From Cryptomeria japonica (Eukaryota; Streptophyta; Pinopsida; Cupressales; Cupressaceae), in contig NW_026728924.1 in NCBI RefSeq assembly GCF_030272615.1, positions 1-64,000 on the forward strand: a DNA stretch of 64,000 bases, written 5' to 3'. Below, piece by piece: positions 60,181 through 64,000 of the stretch. A model generated the notes under the pieces. The model saw nothing but the letters and a program-made list of their open reading frames with translations. It was not told the origin of the DNA and searched no databases. The number at the start of each line of letters is the position of its first letter. The first letter of the stretch is position 1. A program made the translations under genes and the position numbers.

Positions 60181-60689
60181 TCAACCCTATCTACTAATTA
60201 GACAACAAATCCTGCAAGGGACCGCGAAGGAGCCAAGATCATCAATGGCATCGCCATCATCCTTGCCCACATTTGGATTAGGCTTGAATTTGACCTGGAT
60301 GTGGTGAGAAGGAGACTTATCTTGGGACACAAAGGCAAAGTGGCAATGTTGAAGTCACAGCCGAGCAATGCTGGAGAATGGGCACTTCCTCTTCAGGGAT
60401 TGCTTCCTCATGGTTGATAAGGAGTGAGAGAGCCCTGAATTTATTCTGAAGATGCGACAAGAGGATAGATATGCAACTAATGAGCTGGAATAAACTGAGT
60501 ATTGTCAAGGAAGATAAGGACCAAGACGGGGCCATGCAACCCGCCTCCAGGATGAAGGAAATCCGTGACTGGCAAAGAGAAAAGGAATGCAGCCCTGCAA
60601 AAGAATAAGAATGTTTAAATTCAAAAGTTTATCATTTTACGTTGGATTATATGTGAAGCCCCCAAAATATTGGTGGAGTCCTTAGAATA

Positions 60690-61085
60690 ATTGATAATAG
60701 GCTCAGATTGTGTGCATCCTCTGTCCGCCAACCAATCTACAAGACGATTACCTTCCCTGTAACAATGGCACAAATCAAAGCTATCTTGAGTGTCCAAAAG
60801 GGACCAGATATGTTGTCAAATATATTGGATGCTCCGATCGAGAGCATACTTCTTTTTGTAGGCTTTGATAATGAGCAAAGAATCCCCTTCAATTATGATG
60901 TTTGAAATACAGAGGGGGCTTTAACCATTAGGATTCCTTGAATAAGAGCATGGGCTTCTATCAGATTGTTTGTCCCATCAGGGAATTTTACGGCTCTTGG
61001 AGCAATGATTTCCCCTTTGTGATCTCTAATTATGCAACCAACTCCTGCTTTTCTAGGATTGCTTTTCACAACTTTAATTTCCCTT
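60690..61085 (-). pseudogene. RNase H domain of a LINE-type retrotransposon
   Basis: Minus-strand translation gives the RNase H domain typical of plant L1-like elements and related host proteins: SNPRKAGVGCIIRDHKGEI, AVKFPDGTNNLIEAHALIQG, then after a one-base shift IIEGDSLLIIKAYKKK, and CHCYREGNRLVDWLADRG. The Glu of the IEAHAL box, the Asp of EGDS and the final Asp of ADRG are present; the first Asp is not seen. A TGA interrupts it at about 60822. No reverse transcriptase is visible upstream, so it is a truncated remnant. Confidence 0.7.
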
Positions 61086-61295
61086 GAGGGGAGGAATCCA
61101 ATAGATTTTAGAGCTATCTAATTTGTTCTTGGGGTTGCAGAAGGCTACCTTTGGAGTGCTCTTACAACTAATTTATTGACCCTATTTGAATCAATCCATT
61201 ATCATTTTGAATGTAGCTTATTTAGAACCCCCTTAAGTTACACTGAGGTATTTAGATTTTCTAACTTGGCTTTGATATCAAATGTTAAGCTCATA

Positions 61296-61370
61296 TCGAC
61301 CAGCTAGGAATCCAACCTAAGACATTTCATTTGGTACTGGCATACTCTACCAATTAAACTATTGACCCCT
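61296..61370 (-). mobile_element. tRNA-like SINE head (A and B boxes)
   Basis: Box A TAGTTTAATTGG (61361-61350) fits the TRGYNNARNNGG consensus exactly. Box B GGTTGGATTCC (61317-61307) differs from GGTTCGANTCC at one base. Their start-to-start distance is 44 bases, as in tRNA genes. The acceptor arms do not pair, so it is not a working tRNA gene. A SINE or tRNA pseudogene is more likely, with the body continuing to lower coordinates. Confidence 0.6.
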
Positions 61371-62170
61371 CTTTGACCAACTGATTGTCGATGGAATATA
61401 ACTTATTTTCAATAATTGATTTTTTTCTCAATTTCAACAAGGTTTCTCATCTTATAACTGTTCTTCTAAATAAACTGACCAAATTTGACAATAGATTTCA
61501 ATCTATCTGATTGATAAGATTTAAAAACTAAATGAGGTGTTCATTCAATGTATCGTTAGAAAAAATAATTTGCGGTAGGGTGGTTACTTATCTCACTTAT
61601 GGTTTGAGCATCTTTTGTAGAGGTTGGTCTCCTTTGCTCGGTAGGCTTTTCTTTCGTCGTTAAATTTTGGGATCTCTTCCAACATCTCTTTTGCGAACTC
61701 ATGTTGCAGGTTATCTATGATAATGATAAAAACTATATGGGGTGCTAGTGTATCTTTGCAATTCTGGACTTTCTTTTTTACATGCGTTGTATCGTAGTTA
61801 TTAATTTTTCCCTTTCTGTCTGAGTTGGTTTATTAACACCTCAATCCTTTTGAAATATTTATATATAGATAGTTTTCCCTATAATGGTTAAACTGTGCCA
61901 CCAATTTTCTACATTTCCCTGTCAGTTTCCAAATATGGAAGAGTACCAGTAGAAAACTAAAAATTGCTAGCAACATCCTTATGAAAATCACATGGAAAAA
62001 TATAATCTAATACTGTCTGATCCAAAATTAACCTGGATATTTCAGTGTGACATTACATGGATTGTGATGATATATGCGACTTCAATAAACTTACAACACA
62101 AATTTTTTATAGTTGATACATATATCCATGGGATGACATCCATGAAATATAAATATAATTTCTACTATAG
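61371..62170. other. Intergenic, no gene seen
   Basis: AT-rich DNA without supported features. The start of the second Copia LTR may lie near the end of this interval. Confidence 0.45.
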
Positions 62171-62395
62171 ATGTCAGCCTATGATTCTAGAATATTCCTT
62201 GTGATAGATTATTGTAAATATATTGTTATTTTGTTTAATATATGTTGGCTCTCTCATAGATTCTAGAGTTTTCTTATTGCTTCTATGTAAAGACATATTG
62301 TAAATCATTTTTATGCAAGCAATACAAAACCAGTTTTATTGTGTACCGTAGCACATTGTTGTTGATTGTTTTTCTTATGTCTCTGCCCACCTACA
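62171..62395 (+). repeat. Probable 5' LTR of a second Copia element
   Basis: The right boundary is set by CCACCTACA just before the primer site. The left boundary is a guess at TGTCAGCC (62171), because the other LTR is outside the window. Confidence 0.4.
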
Positions 62396-62397
62396 AG

Positions 62398-62409
62398 TGG
62401 TATCAGAGC
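62398..62409 (+). other. Primer-binding site (initiator tRNA-Met)
   Basis: A perfect TGGTATCAGAGC two bases after the presumed LTR end, identical to the site in the first Copia element. Confidence 0.9.
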
Positions 62410-62934
62410 AGTTTTGTTAGGAGATTGAAAAGCTATTGTCTTAGTCAAAAGAATAGATTGTCAGTGCAGATTGTGGAGAGAAAACAGAATTTGTTAGTTT
62501 AGATTGCCGCTGGTTCAGATCACTCTATTCAGACACCAAATCAAGGAAAGGCTATTAAAACAGTTCTCTGGACAGAAAGAAGCACCACTCAAAGACACAA
62601 ATCACTGCCAAAGGTTATAACAAATCCAAATAAGATCGCTGTAGCGTCATAGATTATGAAGGAGGAATGCCCCAGTAAATTTTTTTTCTTTTTTTTTTCT
62701 TTTGGGTAAGTCGCAGCTGTTGATAAAGAAAGCTGTCAAAGCCAAAGAGGAGATCAAGTTGTAGAGATCTACAAAAAAAAGTTTGAAGGAAGAATTTTAG
62801 AAGTAAGGTGCAGAAAAATAATTTTAAAGAAAACCAAATGATCGTTGGCCAGAAAGATAGCTGGAGAACGCTGTCACAGTAAGAGGTTGCAGTCTATAAG
62901 ATCTGGAGTTTGAAGTGCTTATAAATTGAAATAT

Positions 62935-63850
62935 GGAATCAGGTATTTTACAACCTATAATTCTAATATTTTTTGGTAAAAATTATGATAATTGGTCATA
63001 TAGGTTCACAAGAGTTATGAGAGATAGTTGAAAATGGTTACACAGAACCACAAGATGAGCCTATTTTGAGCACTGATGAAATAAATAAACTTAGAGAAAA
63101 TGGGAAAAAGAGTATAAGGGCTTTGCAGGTAATTGGACAAATATTGGATGATTCAGTTGTTGGAATGATTAAGCCAGACACTACAGTGAAGCAAGCATGG
63201 GACATCCTAGAGACGACATATCAAGGTACTAGTAAGGTAAAAATTGCCAAACTACAAGCATTAAAAAGAGAATTTGAAAATTTGAAAATTTGCAAGATTC
63301 TGAATCAGTAGACTAATTCATATATCGTGTTACGGTTTTGGTTAATCAAATAAGACATAATTGTGATGGGCTAACAGATCAAAAGGTTGTAGAAAAAGTT
63401 TTAAGAAGCTTGCCAAGAAAATTTGATGCTATTGTCGTAATAATTGAGGAGTCTAAGGATTTGACTACATATTTTATAGATGAGTTGGTTGGTTCTTTAA
63501 AAAATTATGAAGATAGGTTGAATAGGAATGACAATACCTCATTGGAGAATGCATTCAAAACACAAATGACATTTGTCAGAGGCAGATGAAGAGGAAACAA
63601 ACAGGATTCAGAGGAAGAGGAAGAGGAAGAAACAATTATCAAAGAGAAGAAATAAGGAGTCCATATCCAGGAGGAAGGAGAGAACAAATTTTAGCTCAAG
63701 GGGATGCAATAACAATCAAGCATCACAAAGATATGACAAATCAAATGTCTAATGTTACTACTGCAAGAAGTATGGTCACTTTGCAAATTAATGCTGAAAG
63801 AAACAAGCAGATATGGGAAAGAAAAATGCAATTTTTTTAGAGTAGTTCAA
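62935..63850 (+). pseudogene. Second Copia element: gag remnant
   Basis: From the ATG at 62935 the reading shows GKNYDNWSYRFTRVMR, then shifts and continues as INKLRENGKKSIRALQVIG, DDSVVGMIKPDTTVKQAWDI and LKREFENLKI (63066-63311). It shifts again to VNQIRHNCDGLTDQKVVEK and LRSLPRKFDAIVVIIEES (63338-63589), a UBN2-type Copia gag. An Arg-Gly-rich stretch follows, then a degraded CCHC knuckle (YYCKKYGHFAN, with stops) around 63750. It is non-functional. Confidence 0.88.
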
Positions 63851-64000
63851 GATCTTTATTCATTACATGCCATGTAGCTCAAGAAAGTTCAAGTAATATT
63901 TGGTTTCTAGATAGTGGGTGTAGTAATCACATAACTGGAAATAAAGATTTGTTTGATAATTTGGATACTTCAGTCAAAATAGAAATCAAATTGGGTAATG
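63851..64000 (+). pseudogene. Second Copia element: protease start, cut by window end
   Basis: IWFLDSGCSNHITGNKDLF, at about 63900-63955, is the Copia protease active site (D-S-G). The element continues beyond 64000. Confidence 0.85.

Noticed and set aside
61296-61370. Functional tRNA gene
   Set aside because: The acceptor stem does not pair and box B has a mismatch. A SINE or pseudogene explains it better.

Overview
This is a plant nuclear window with no intact protein-coding gene that I can defend. Introns, tRNA-Met-primed Copia elements, a MIKC-type MADS-box exon and plant-style Helitrons that carry an RPA gene all point to a seed plant. The deep decay, nested insertions and abundant microsatellites would suit a large genome such as a conifer's, but that is inference. 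Nearly everything recognisable is transposable-element sequence, much of it on the minus strand.

Layout. 1-5.7 kb: small inverted-repeat elements, duplicated microsatellite blocks and unassigned AT-rich DNA. 5.76-6.5 kb: a short Helitron derivative (minus strand) holding a GA-rich array. 7.9-30.0 kb: one old Helitron locus (A, minus strand) split twice. Its helicase remnant is interrupted by a Copia element (9189-17364), whose 3' LTR holds a solo LTR with a perfect 5-bp duplication (16865-17248). Its GA-rich array is interrupted by a Gypsy element (18559-28743) that has lost its reverse transcriptase. 30.55 to about 43.1 kb: a second, larger Helitron (B, minus strand) with a decayed Rep-helicase gene (32333-36726) and a three-exon RPA70-like gene (40503-42735), separated by tandem and microsatellite DNA. 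43.2-49.4 kb: layered tandem arrays. 49.7 kb: a well-preserved MADS-box first exon with a clean splice donor. 50-64 kb: AT-rich DNA with TA-flanked inverted-repeat elements, a tandem repeat, another Helitron 3' end, a LINE RNase H remnant, a tRNA-like SINE head and the 5' part of another Copia element running off the end.

How the parts relate. Four sites (5757, 7901, 30550, 59092) carry a Helitron-style 3' end, a hairpin followed by CTAG then T, all on the minus strand. The two Helitrons that keep coding sequence are on the same strand, so the termini and the Rep/helicase/RPA genes look like one family. That family, with its GA-rich arrays and RPA partner gene, is the most coherent system here. 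Its copies are dead as read: helicase stops, frameshifts, and loss of both HUH histidines in Rep. No 5' Helitron terminus was identified, so element lengths are minimum estimates.
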